Assembly: GCA_033439765.1 (NCBI GenBank)
Contig: JAULSN010000005.1
Span: forward strand, 1,426,001-1,490,000
Direction of reading: 5' to 3'
Length of the DNA stretch: 64,000 nucleotides
Source: Lasiosphaeria ovina
Taxonomy: Eukaryota > Ascomycota > Sordariomycetes > Sordariales > Lasiosphaeriaceae
Program-made: the position numbers and the translations under genes
Part shown: positions 11,989-23,154 of the stretch, piece after piece
Layout: every line of letters begins with the position of its first letter
Numbering within the stretch: position 1 is the first letter of the stretch
Notes under the pieces: model-generated
What the model was told of the DNA's origin: nothing
What the model saw: the letters and a program-made list of their open reading frames with translations, nothing else
Database searches by the model: none

Positions 11989-12445
11989 ATGTCTAGTAAC
12001 ACTAGCACTTCGCTGTAAGCCCCACCCAGAACCCCCTCACCAGGCCCAACGACCCGCTAGGTTCTGTCAACGCTTGTGCCCGTAAATTGTCCCCCCACTG
12101 TTTTGCATCCACGGCCCCACGCCCTTTGCACTCTACTAATCCTTATTTTCTCATCTCAGGTCTTCACTCAAGGTCGAAGCTAGCTCTACGTCTTCAATTC
12201 GGACTGTCGGTCGATCCGACGTCTCTCAGGTTGCAAACAGCGAGCCAGCCGACACGACAACAGCTACAACTGCAGCTGCAGCCCCTAGCCTTGCCCGACT
12301 CGCCATGTTTTTGGAACAAGACGCCGCTAAAGACGGACCTGTCTACGGCCGCGTTCTGGATTTGCCCTCGACCTTCCACTCGAGGCAGCGCCGCACCACT
12401 GCCGCCGTCCAAGCCATCGATGCCCTGTTCCGTCGTCCCAATTAA
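11989..12445 (+). CDS. Small protein of an unrecognised three-member family (member C)
   Basis: Exons are 11989-12014 and 12160-12445, giving 103 aa. The donor is GTAAGC at 12015. The intron is 145 nt, phase 2, with CTAAT about 20 nt before the CTCAG acceptor. The first exon encodes a Ser/Thr-rich octapeptide, as in B. The middle is Ser/Thr/Ala-rich. The core reads 'FLEQDAAKDGPVYGRVLDL' then 'RRTTAAVQAIDALF', and the protein ends five residues later. Compared with A and B, the 'IP.Y.VRA' part is changed to 'RRTTAAVQA' while AID is kept and the following aromatic has moved by one, so C is the most diverged copy. Function is unknown. The gene is supported by intron position and phase, motif order and the TATA element. 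Confidence 0.68.
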
Positions 12446-12932
12446 CCAGGGCCTCTCGCCATACTGTCTGCATGCCATCTCTGCCACTGGATTGCATTGC
12501 GATGGCCACTACGACAGGCTCTCACCCACCCAACCCAAAGATCCACACTTACCCCGAGTAACGGGTGGGGGGGCCAACTCTCCTCCTTACCCCTCCCTGT
12601 TCAGCTGTTCCCAGCCAGTCGGCAACACTCCAGCCCAAGCATGCAATCCCCTACCAAGTCCGTTTCCCACACGGGCCGCCCTCGCTAAGGCAGCCGATTG
12701 GCCACGAGGCGACACACCCAGCCGATCTCGTCCTGACAAGGGTGCCGTGGATCGGTTGCACGGTTGCCTGGATGTCCAGCACTTTCACGACGGGATGGGG
12801 GAGGATTCCTTGACCAACTGCTTTTCCTCCCCCGAGTCCGGCACGCACCCACACTGCGCCGCTCTTTCCCTGCGTGTTCAGTGTCACACCAGACTGGGTT
12901 ACGCCCGTCACTTTGTCGTCATTGACTTTTCG

Positions 12933-12964
<32 letters not shown>

Positions 12965-15243
12965 CGGCTATGTCCCGGCCGACGCCGCTTATGCGAACTA
13001 GACGCGCAAGCCAGCCAGCGAGCCAGCTAATGCGCCCCAACCCCCAAGACGTTGCACATCCAATGTTGCTTTCCTTTGTTCCTGAATTTTCTAATTCGTG
13101 TGGCCTTGTCTACCTATTCATTTCCCGTTCTTGTTCCTTATTCTCCGCATTTTTACCGGTCGGGAGTACACCGCATCGTGTTGGACACCTCTGGAACAGA
13201 CATGTGCAGCCACTGAGACCCCAGGTTGTGGCCCCATTGCCTCCGCTTCCCCTTGCCCAGTTGTCTCGGCCCCTTTTGTTGTGCAGAGTGGGATCGCACC
13301 GTGCTACTTGGCAAATTCCCCACGCGAACCGTTTTCACGCGGGGATGTCTCCACTTCTTCAATTCGAACTTTGTTTACTGTGTATTTTGTTTTTACTTCT
13401 GCGGCCCGTCCCGGTGGCACCGTTGGGTGGTTCATTTTTCTCTCCTGGCTGTCGCCACCGAAACTCTAGTCTAATTGAACTGCGTTCCGCCATGGTGGTT
13501 GCAGTCGATGTGGACGGGTTTAACAACGTTTTTGGGATAAAAGCATGATAATCTGCCCACTTTCACAAAATAAATAAAATGAAACACGAGTTTTGCCGGT
13601 TGCAGCAACCAGGGAATGGAAGTGTCCCTAGCGACTCCTTTGTATATATTTCGATTTCTCATGCACGCCGATCTAGGGAATTACGTGCTTATGATAGAAG
13701 CCTGCTATTTTCACAAAAGTGCAAAGTCTTTTAATTGGGGCATAGAACTCGCCACTCTTGCAAAAATGCCTTGCGTATATTAGCATTCGCTCAATCTCAT
13801 GCGACGGCTTCAACTAACCATTTGAACCTTTCAACTAATCTGCCTTGAATACCCAATGGTCAACATTCGTAGGCGTCTGCTATTAACTCCTGTAATATCA
13901 ACCTGACCCGGTTCTCGTTTCGGCACCGTGGGTAACCAACACGTTGCAACCCGCAAGCCAATGAACTATTAAGTTAGCCGAACATCTGAACGGGGTGCCG
14001 TTAGCCATCCAATAGTTCTTCCCGGCGGGACGACATACTCCACAAAGTGAAACCCAACCATCAGTTGGTGTTACCAAGTCAAGCAGAGCCTCAGCCAACA
14101 CGTAGATATTTCGGTGGACCACTGGACATTGGATAATTGGCTGGAGGTGAACAGCTGGCCAAAGTGCATCTATGGCAAGCTCAGCCCCTGCGGGAAGCCG
14201 TGGCATCGGAAGTATTTCCCCTTTCATATACCATGACCCAGAAATACACCCCCTTTGTGCACTTCACACATGAGTTCCCATATTTGCGGGTCCTCGACTA
14301 TCACTATCACAGCAGCTGCGCATAGCATGTCATGGTGCCATCCGGGAATAAGCACAGCCTACACTCCATCTACTGTACCTTGCCGAGGGACGGTGTTTCT
14401 GCGCGACCGATCCGATTTCCTGGATCCTGTGCAATGTTACGGGTGGGGGCGAGGGGTGCAACATGAGGTTGATCACCTTTTTCAGGTGCTCGCATCGTGG
14501 TTCGCGAACTAAGGTACCTACCCAGCGACAAGTGGGGGAGCCCGCCTTCTTGTGCTTCCAAGGCTGACCATGTGGGTGGGTGGGTGAGTGCGGGCGCACT
14601 GCACATCGGTTTCCGGGTTTCGCGGTGCACCTGCATTGAGATGGGTTTTTGACATCACGTAGGTACTAGGTACAGCCTAGTCTCCATTGCGATTCAACAC
14701 CGTGGAAGTTTGCTTCCCGATCGGGCGAAAAATGAAGAAAGAAGGTGGGCGGATGTTGACAGCTTAAGGAGTGCATTCATGGCGTCAACAATTGCGAAAT
14801 ATATCCATTGATCAAGAATTAAGTGGCTAATTATTTCTTGCAGCCCTTCAAAAAAATGATAGCAGATACGGCATAATCATATAACATTCAGAACCGAAGC
14901 CGGTGTGCAAGGAAGCTGCTTCTTAATTAGGCAATTTATCCCACTTTGTCCTTTATCCTATACTCTAATAGAGGTCTGCCGTGTATTTCGGCTTCACAAC
15001 TCCAGGTTATATAAACAATTTCGTCTGCTAGTTGAAAGGACTAAGAAAGCAGGGGGGGGGGGGGGAGAATAAGTCAAGGAAGAGAAAAGTCAAAGCAAAT
15101 CTAAAACCTCCTATGCTGTCTACGCCGATGCATGGCATCTACAAAGCCAAAGAACAAACCCCACCAAACTACCAACACTTGATGAACCAAGCCAACCTCC
15201 TTTTATTTTCCTTCAACGCCAGAATCTAACACAGTTCTCTCAC
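12446..15243. other. Intergenic region between small gene C and the ankyrin gene
   Basis: No supported gene. A 30-nt A run sits at 12933-12962 and a 14-nt G run at 15052-15065. The longest frame (12087-13001) overlaps gene C in another frame and translates the A run as polylysine, so it is spurious. Around 13700-13730 the word 'ttcacaaaagtgcaa' is the reverse complement of 'ttgcacttttgtgag' near 1315, hinting at an old dispersed repeat. Confidence 0.55.
12933..12962. repeat. Homopolymer A tract, 30 nt
   Basis: Thirty consecutive A in noncoding DNA, about 490 nt after the stop of gene C. It could be a slippage tract or a retroposition tail. No flanking duplication was found. Confidence 0.9.
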
Positions 15244-17864
15244 TCACACCCTCCCCTCCCTCGTCCGCCACTCCAGCGATACCGAAGGACTCTGCACGAC
15301 GCCCCAGTCGCGGCGGCCGGTGAGGAGCACGCGGCAGGCCTCGACGCGGGCGTAGAGAGCGACGTCGGCGCGGCCGGCGGCGCGGCTGCGGCAGGCGGCG
15401 TCGAGGAGGTCGAGGATGCCGCGGCCGTCGACGTCGCGGGCGTGGACGTTGGCGCCGTGCTCGAGCAGGGTGGTCAGGGCCGTCTTGCGGCCGAGGCGTG
15501 CGGCGACGAGCAGCGCCGTCTCGCCGCGGCGGTTGCGGGCCTCGACGCGGGTGCCGCCGGCGCCCCGCAGCAGCGCCTCGAGGATCGCCAGCAGCGACTT
15601 GGCCTTGTCGTCCTGGTCGTCGCTGATGTGCGTGATGAAGGCCATCAGCACCGTGTTGCCGTGCTTGTCGTAGTGATCGATGTCGACGGGTTGCGCGGCC
15701 GTCGACCGCAGCAGGCCTTCGACGTGGCGCAGCCGCGTCGCGAGCGCCCCTTCGCTGTTGGTTTTTGCCGAGGTTGAAGAAGCGGCGGCGGCGGGGCTGC
15801 CTCCGCTGGCGAGCTGCAGTGGTCCGGCCGCGCTTTCGGCTTTCCGCTTCAGGGGCCGGCCCGTTGACATGACAGACCGCTGCTCGTCCATGGTCTGCTG
15901 GTTGAGGATGGCTTCGGCGAGGCAGTGCAGACCGTTCCGGCCCTCGGGGTCCTCGGCTCGCGGGTGGATGTACGACGACTGAATCGTCTGCACAAGCCGG
16001 GCGTGGTAAGCCAGGAACGAGTCTTCGTCGGCGGCTGACGGCCGTGGGCTGTTAGTGCTGTGCCTAGAAAGCATCGGGCCTCGTGTGCCTCCTCCTCCTC
16101 CTCCCTCGCTGCCGGCGAGTACTGGAGAGTCCTCTAGATGAGGCGAGTGGGTTTCAGACCGTCTCGGCGGAATATAGGGTCCCTCGCCACCGAGTGCCGT
16201 ATTGGTCAAGGGGCTGAAGCCAAAGGCATCTCGGCGCAGAGCCCTGGCTGGGTCGAACGGGGGCATGATGGCGGCCAGCATCTCGGGATCGCGAACAATG
16301 GAGTGGGCGCGGTGGAAGAAATTTCGACCGTAGACGTCCGTCTCGTAAACAATATCCGGCGCGGACTCGACCAGAAACGTGAGCAATTGCTTCAGAGGCG
16401 CCGTGGGGCTGGTGAGGTCGGAGAACCAATCGAGATTGAGAACGTGGAGAAAGGTCTGTCGCGCATTGTTCGTCGCCTTGACGTTGCTGCTGTTGACAAC
16501 AAGCCTAAACAGGGCGTCTTGGTACCCATCCAGAGCAGCGAACAAATGAAGTGGGGTGTTACCAAAACCATCCTGCTGGTCGATGTTGGCTGGCGATGGG
16601 TTCTCGAGAATGCGGTTCGCTCGCTCGCGCAGTTCGCCGTTCGGAAACAGCCACGAATCCTCATGGCTCGACGTCTCTTCGGCGATGGAGCACCAACACT
16701 TCCCACCCCCATGCTCTTGCCCAGGAAAGTCGGCGCAGTTTCGCATGTGCGCGCTTAGAAAGTCTCCAGGCAGCGCGAACCCCGGCTCGGGAAAGGCCTC
16801 GAAAACGTCCAAAGTCTCAAACTCTGGGGTCATGGCCAGCTCCGGCAGCTCGCTCGGGTCAAACGACGGCCGGCGATCAAACGGCGAGTCGTCGTCTTCA
16901 GAGCCGCTAGATATGGTGAACTCTTCGAGCAAAGTGGATATCTGCTGGGCGTAGTTGGTTGAGCAGTCCGACACCCTTCGTTTCAGGTCCTGAACGGTGG
17001 ATAAGTGTGCCTCACTGGACTCTGATGTCCTCGGTCTCCCCTGCCCGTAATTTCCCCTAATAGGGATGGAAAACTGGTTTGGGTATGGGTCAGGCCTTGG
17101 GATGTGGCCGCTGGTCGGCCAGTCCACCGAGCTTTTTGAACGCAACGAGTGCGTTTCCTCTGCCTTGCGGCTCGACCCAGAAGCAGATGAGACCTCGATA
17201 CTTGATAAAGTCGCTTCTCTCTGCCAGGGAAAGCGTGTCAGATTCTCGCAGACGATGGCACCAAGATTCGACACTAGGGGCTGACCAACCTCGCCGTGGG
17301 CATGTCTGCCAGCGCTACCGCCAGAATATGTCACAGACGCCGAGCCAGGTCTCCTTGTTCGTCGCCTTGTGGGGGAGCTTGACAAATTGTTGATGCGCAG
17401 GTCCATTTCAACTCGTGACTCGGGGCGTAGGTACCGGGGGTCGTTGTCCAGCATCTTGTGGATGGTCTTCTGGGCAGAGTTCTTGCTATGGACGTGTCAG
17501 CTCTGAAAGGCCCGGGTCCTTGCTCCAAGACTTGTCTGTACCGTGGTTTGAAAACATCATCCTCCAACACTCTGATGATCTTCTCGATGGACAAGGTCGT
17601 GTAGAGATAGAGCCGTGCGAGCTTTCGTGACCGCGATACCGTCCATTGCGGTGGGCGTCCGATCCTTGACCCTGATGGGGAGGACCGAGTGGCACTGATG
17701 GAGACGGGAGAGGACATGTCAAAGGGGCCGGGGTTGGGCGAGAGGGTGACTAGGAAAGAAGAACCCAGAGAGCATGCCATGTCGTAGTCTCCGACGTCCA
17801 GAGAACCATATAGTAATGGCTCCTGGTGGATGTTGGCTTGCTTGGTCGGCCATAGTGGAGCCAT
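15244..17864 (-). CDS. Clr5-like N-terminus plus ankyrin-repeat protein
   Basis: Exons (minus strand) are 17864-17542 and 17485-15244, giving about 854 aa. The intron (56 nt) has donor GTACAG, branch GCTGACA and acceptor CATAG, and restores 'FKPRKNSAQKTIHKMLDNDP'. Residues about 66-125 are rich in aromatic and basic residues ('SRKLARLYLYTTL') and resemble the fungal Clr5-type three-helix domain, a link made from memory. Residues about 290-830 contain degenerate ankyrin repeats, for example 'GNTPLHLFAALDGY' and a clearer pair near the C-terminus, 'GETALLVAARLGRKTALTTL' followed by 'EHGANVHARDVDGRGILDLL'. Ankyrin repeats mediate protein binding, and the partner is not evident. The start is uncertain: a later in-frame ATG at 17717 ('MSSPVSIS') is equally plausible and is preceded by a CTAG that could be an acceptor of a 5'UTR intron. 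Confidence 0.82.
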
Positions 17865-20800
17865 GATATTGATGAGCCGATCTCCGTGGGTTGCCGGTAA
17901 TATGATGATAATTAACACCAAACGAAGCCATGTTTCCTGAAGGGCGATTCCGGGTGTTTTTATTCACAAACAAGGCCCTCCTGATTGCGAGTTTAATTTT
18001 TCTTGGGTCCCTTGCTGGCCTCAGTCGTGCCGGGACTTGACAGCTGTGGGGAAGCAGGGCGTGGGTTGAGATTTGAGGCGGCGTCGGTACCTATGCAGCA
18101 GCATGCATGCGCATGTAATAAATCATGTAATCATCGTGGGCTAATAGAGAATCTCAGATTTAAAGATTCCATGGCCGCTGCAGGCCCGTGGTGCGATGAA
18201 ATCAGCCGGCGATGGCCAGTCACCAGCACCCACTGCCTAGCTTCGCAGGCGCGGCAGGTCACTCGATAAGTATAAAAAGTCGGAGCTGGAGGGCTCAGTG
18301 CAGCTGCATGCAGGCATGGGTGCATCCATGGCAAGCCCCACATGGGCTGCCTTGCAAGCTAGGGCTGGGATCATGGAATGGCGCCTGGCGGCGGCTATAT
18401 CAGGCTGTGCAGGCCAATAGAGCCCCCACAGATTGCCCGGCGAGATACGGATACACGACAGCGAGCGAGTGTGGGCAGCCAAGAGTAAGTGCCATGGCGG
18501 TGGGGTGGGCAGGCAATAATTAGAAAGAGTCTGGCTGCACTGCGCTGCATGCATGACGGGACCGAATTGCGGCTGTCGAGCGGTGGGAGAGCCGAGCCAT
18601 GTGGAAAAGCGACAGGGTTGCGTGCGTCGCCGTCATGGTGCCGACGGAAAGCTGGGGGCTGCTTCTGCTCCTTGGTGCCATGGGTGGCGATTCTGGAGTC
18701 TTCGACCCGGAACGCCGTAAGCGCGATCCCAAAAGAGCAACGGGATCCGGGCGGCTGGCCGTCGGGCAGCGCGTGTGGCCACAGGATTTGCTTGGCCTGC
18801 ATGAAGGATCGTCTTCTCGAAAAGTTCGACGCATGTGCCGCTAGATTGCATGCAGGGGCGGCAGAGGGCCAAAGCACCCTTCTAGAAGCCTTCTTTCATG
18901 CCGTGCGCCTTAACAGCCGCCTCTATCATGTCGGTCAATCTCGAGGCTATTGTGTCGCCATTTATTTGCATGTCGTCTTTGCAGCTTGGACGACTAGTGT
19001 CGGCGAGGCTGAATTCCGAATTGTTGGCACGACCAAGCAGCGGAATGACCGACGCCATCTTCACCACAAAGTAGCTGGCGGCGAGTCCGACAACCCTCCG
19101 CTGCTATCTTGTCCGGCGGCGGGCATGATGGCATGTTGGCGTTTCAGCATTCTGGCGCGGATGTAGGCTCGGCTCTGTTCTGGCCGCCAAGCACGGCGGA
19201 AGAGGTAGGTGTCCATCTGCTCACGATGTATGTGGTGCCAGACAAAGGGGTAACGGCGGTCCTAAGATTGAGCGGTGACGATGGCCTATGAACATGGCGT
19301 CGGGGTGTAGGCCACGCACAGAGTACACGTGGGGGTCGCATCTTGGCCCGATAGAGAAATCCAAAGGCCAATGAACAATCCAAAGCCTCGTGAAATTAGA
19401 TCGCCATGGGCCTGATATAGAATTTCAAAGCCCCATCTCCACATTATTCCGCCGCCGTGGAGATGGCTTTCAAGATTTGATCTCGCTTCCTTGATATTGC
19501 CGCGGCAGGACTAGAATCTCGTACGCTGGTTTTCAAATTGGTAAAAACGTCGAAGCTCTGGCTTCCACAACCTTGTGTATCGTGTTGGGCTCTGCTGTCT
19601 TACCTTCTCGCGGCTATTCAGAAGCAGTTGGCCAAGGAACCGTTGTCGAAAAGGCGCTTAAGCAAATCTCCGGAATCCTTGCACTAGGTGGTAAGATTGT
19701 TACCCAGGTGCAGAAGCATGGACGCCAGTTGTCAATGCTTGTCAGGGGCAAGAGGTCTCCGAGAGCCAATGACATGTTTCCTTCGACACCCACCCAAATG
19801 GCGGGGGGCCTTCCCCATGAACGGCCTCCAATCGGGAGGCTATGGTCAGGGTGTAAGCAAGTTCTTTAAGCTTCGGTGGGTTTTAGTGAAACAAGCAATT
19901 CAGTCGGGCTGCTGTGCCTCTGCAATGGCCTGTTTGGCCAACCTCGAAACGCGCCAGGGCAAATATCTAATGTTTAGGGGTCTCAGAGCGTAGTTCTTCC
20001 ACTTGCAGGTTCTCAACAGCTAATTAGAACTGGATGGAGACGCGAATAAGGTAGTGACGTGCAACAGGTCGGGTTGATGATGACATTCGCGTGCTCAAGA
20101 ACCATTGCTGAGCTTCCGGAGACAGTTAGTTCCATTCACGAATCGGACAGAAAAAGACGTGCCAAACAGAGGTTTGAAACTCCTTCCACAAAGTCCCAGG
20201 CATACGGGAATCGGGAATGCAAAGCCTCAGTGTCAGCAGCTTCCTGATTGATCGGATAGGCCTCCGCCGTCACGTCACATCGAGAGTAGTCAGCGGCCCC
20301 CCTTTTTGCTCATGCGTCGGCCGGCAGGCAAGTGGAAGAGTAATTAACGTCTGGCCAATTGGACAGGATGCCTCGATGGTCCTGGACAAGGCTGCCAATG
20401 TTCGAATCAGAACAACTGCAAGAAAACATCGAAGTTGGTCTGAGTCACGGGCCTGGTCGAGGCGGCTGCGTCGGAGACAGTCGATGCCGGTCGACTCAGA
20501 TGTCACGCGGAGGCCACTGACCAGCAAACACAAGATGGCCAAGACTCGAGCAATCTCGTTGGGTACAGGTCGCGCGGCGGATAGTCGTCATCCGACATGC
20601 AAGCAAGTGCATGGCTTCGTGGTTCGTCGGCCGCCGGCAACTTAAAGAGCGCCAAGCCCATCAATGAAACAGTGAGATGTTGTCTAGCTTGTCTGCGCCC
20701 GCGCGCGTCTAGATCCGGGGCAGGCAGACTGGAGTATTGTCCACCGCCTAAGGTAGGTAGGTAGGTGGTAGGTTGCAGTGGAAGCTACGAGTCAGGGACT

Positions 20801-21989
20801 GGTTTTTTCCTTTTTTTTTTGCCCAGACACGCAAGGAAAGCGCAGTGAAATAACGCACAAGGTCTCTCTCGCTCCCTCCTTCCTTCCCAATATGGTAAGC
20901 CGGCTTACTACTTCAAGGTTGCTTAAGCCGTTTGCCCAGACCTTTATCGTCTAGTCCCTCCAGCGCCATTGGTCAACCTCCCGCGCTTGCCTTTGCTCAA
21001 TGCTCAATGCACCTGCTCCGCCCCGTTCTGCCCTCAACAATTGCAGGAGGGCGACCAAGTGTGTGCGGCGCCTTTCCGCTTCCTTCTTAGCGAGAGACCA
21101 ATGGACAAGGCAGGAGTGGGTCGCCAGAGGGCCAAGACCGTTGTTCATGGTAGGGCTGATGACAGGACGGATGACTGATAACCCTACAGGGAGAGGGCAC
21201 GGTTGGGGAATTTGGCCTTGCGGGTGCAGCATCCACTTGGATTGTCACCTCCCTACTACTAGTACTCTAATTGCCTGGCCCTACGCAAGCCCAAGCAAAT
21301 CCCATCCACTTGCTGACCTCGCCAGAAGCTTCTATTCCACAGCCAGGCCACCTCAGACGTTTCCCACCTGTCCGCATTTTGTCTGGTGATCTTTCGCGCA
21401 CGCACCGAAACGGCACGGCATTTTGACACTCGGTGCAACGCTGGACCATCATCTTCAGCACCTAGCTAATAGCGTGCTGCACGCCCCAAGGTACGGCGCC
21501 TATTAGTGTATTTACGAGTTCGAGATGCCTACCGGAGGTTTAAGCATACCTACCTTCCATAACTTTCTAACCTACTCTGTACTGTGGTCTGGCCTTCCTT
21601 TCTCTTTTTTTTCCACATCATGACTGCTTCAAGCGCTCCTTCGACATCTAGCCGGGATTTTTATACGTTTCGCTTACACTTGCATCTATTAGCCGCTGGC
21701 ACTAAAATCCCAACTGACAACAAACGCGCCCTTGCTAGGTACCTTTGACATATAATTAGACTTCTGGGCATGTACGAGGTTATGACGCGGCTCTCTCCTC
21801 GGTGTCTTGGCTGTACGCTAATCAACACCGGGAGACGTATCCGCAGCTCGGGCCGACTCCCAGCAATCGCGCTCCCCCTAACCCTTTCCTTTCCTTTCCT
21901 TTCCTTTTTGTTGCGCAGCAGCACACGGACGAGAGGAACGCCAAGTCGACCCGTAAGTACGGACCCCGCAAATCCCATCTGAGGGTGGC
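17865..21989. other. Gene-poor intergenic region with GCATGC-rich patch
   Basis: Four kilobases without a supported gene. A TATA-like 'gtataaaaag' occurs near 18268. Palindromic TGCATGCA/GCATGC words cluster between 18098 and 18854. Frames up to 225 codons (18489-19166) have an antisense rival over the same DNA and no recognisable domain. 'ctttc' pentamers repeat at 21887-21907. Confidence 0.55.
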
Positions 21990-23042
21990 TCAGCTGAGGA
22001 TGCCGAAGAACTTCAGCATCAGCTGCTCGTTGACGGGCGCCGTGTGGCCGACCCCCACCCCGAAGAAGCCCTGGAGCTTGGTGCCGTCGCCATAGATCAT
22101 CTGCGTGTACGCGGCCGACGGCACCCCGGAGACGTTCTTGCCGAAGGGCACATCGAGTACGGCCGACCACTGCTTGAGCGCCTCGACGGCGCACTGCGGC
22201 CGCACCAGCGTGTCAGCCAGCCCATGGAAAATCTGCATGCGGGGCCTGCGGCCCGTGTACCCGGGGTAAGAGTTGTGGACAAAGTTGGCCCTGAAAGAGG
22301 TTAGTAAACAGTCAGCATCAGTGCGGCTCTGCAAAAGAAGAAAAAAGAAACCCCCCCCCCCCCCCCCCCGGTCATGGATGGCGGGTTTCAGCACGAACCA
22401 TTCCTGCGGCGTGTGTTGGAGCCCCTGGGCGCACGTCTGGTTGGTCCCAAAGGGTGTGGGCTGCCCGAGAGAGCCCGCGAAGCACGCATGCGCCGTGCCA
22501 GAGAAGGCCGCGCCGGCCTCAAACACGTCCGGATACGACCCCGCCATCACGTTGGTCATCATGGCGCCCGACGACGAGCCCATGACGTAGACGTGGTCGC
22601 GGTCGGCGCTGTACGTGCTGATGGTGTAGTTGATCATGTTGATGATTCCCAGCGCGTCGCCGCCCTGGCCGTGCGTCAGCGTGGCCGCGCCGTTCACGTC
22701 CCAGCAGTTGCTGTAGTTGGGCGTGCCCGGGTAGATGAGGATGAAGCCGTTGGTGTTGGCGTACGATGGTAGCTTCGTGCCGCTGTACCACGAAGGCGCG
22801 CTGCCGCCGCACGGGTGGAGCTACGCGTCGCCAAAGGTCAGCTCAGAGTCCCATTCAGTCAACGGGGTTGGGATGATACGAACTGCGACAATGACGGCTG
22901 GCTTGGCGGCAAGTTTGTCAGGCACGTAGATGTACATGTAAATCTTTGTCGGGTTCGCGCCAAAGTCTTTGACCTGTTGCAGCGAAGCGCAGATGCCCGT
23001 TGCGGCCGTGGCCACGAGCGCGACGAAGCTTCGGAATAGCAT
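21990..23042 (-). CDS. Secreted CE1 esterase (acetylxylan/feruloyl esterase type)
   Basis: Exons (minus) are 23042-22884, 22820-22399 and 22290-21990, giving 293 aa. Intron 1 (63 nt, phase 0) ends GCGTAG; intron 2 (108 nt, phase 2) ends TACTAACCTCTTTCAG. Splicing restores 'VIVALHPCGG' and 'QEWANFVHNSYPGYTGRRP', both typical of fungal family-1 carbohydrate esterases. A signal peptide is clear ('MLFRSFVALVATAATG'). The nucleophile elbow is 'GSSSG' (Ser about 136), and Asp in 'HGLAD' and His in 'GVGHTAP' complete the triad. There is no carbohydrate-binding module. The enzyme should act outside the cell, removing acetyl or feruloyl groups from plant xylan; which substrate cannot be read from the sequence. 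An oddity is a 19-nt C run (22351-22369) inside intron 2. Usual family length is 280-310 aa without a binding module, so it looks complete. Confidence 0.9.
22351..22369. repeat. Homopolymer C tract inside an esterase intron
   Basis: Nineteen C on the + strand, which is a G run on the coding strand, within intron 2 of the CE1 esterase. It expands the intron to 108 nt. Confidence 0.9.
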
Positions 23043-23144
23043 GGCGGGCGATTTCCTTCTGGGTGAGCTGAGATGGGACAAGAAGAGGATGCTAACTGCA
23101 GATCACAGTTCTTCCCCTTTCCAGCAACGTCGACAATCGCGACT

Positions 23145-23152
23145 TATATATA
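23145..23152 (-). promoter_or_regulatory. TATA-like element upstream of the CE1 esterase
   Basis: TATATATA about 103 nt upstream of the esterase ATG on the minus strand, a usual distance for a fungal TATA box. Confidence 0.45.
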
Positions 23153-23154
23153 CA

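Noticed and set aside
12087..13001. 304-codon + strand frame after small gene C
   Set aside because: It overlaps the supported second exon of gene C in another frame, translates the A run as polylysine and has no recognisable domain.
18489..19166. 225-codon + frame in the GCATGC-rich region
   Set aside because: No domain, an antisense frame of 160 codons over the same DNA, and no paralogue.
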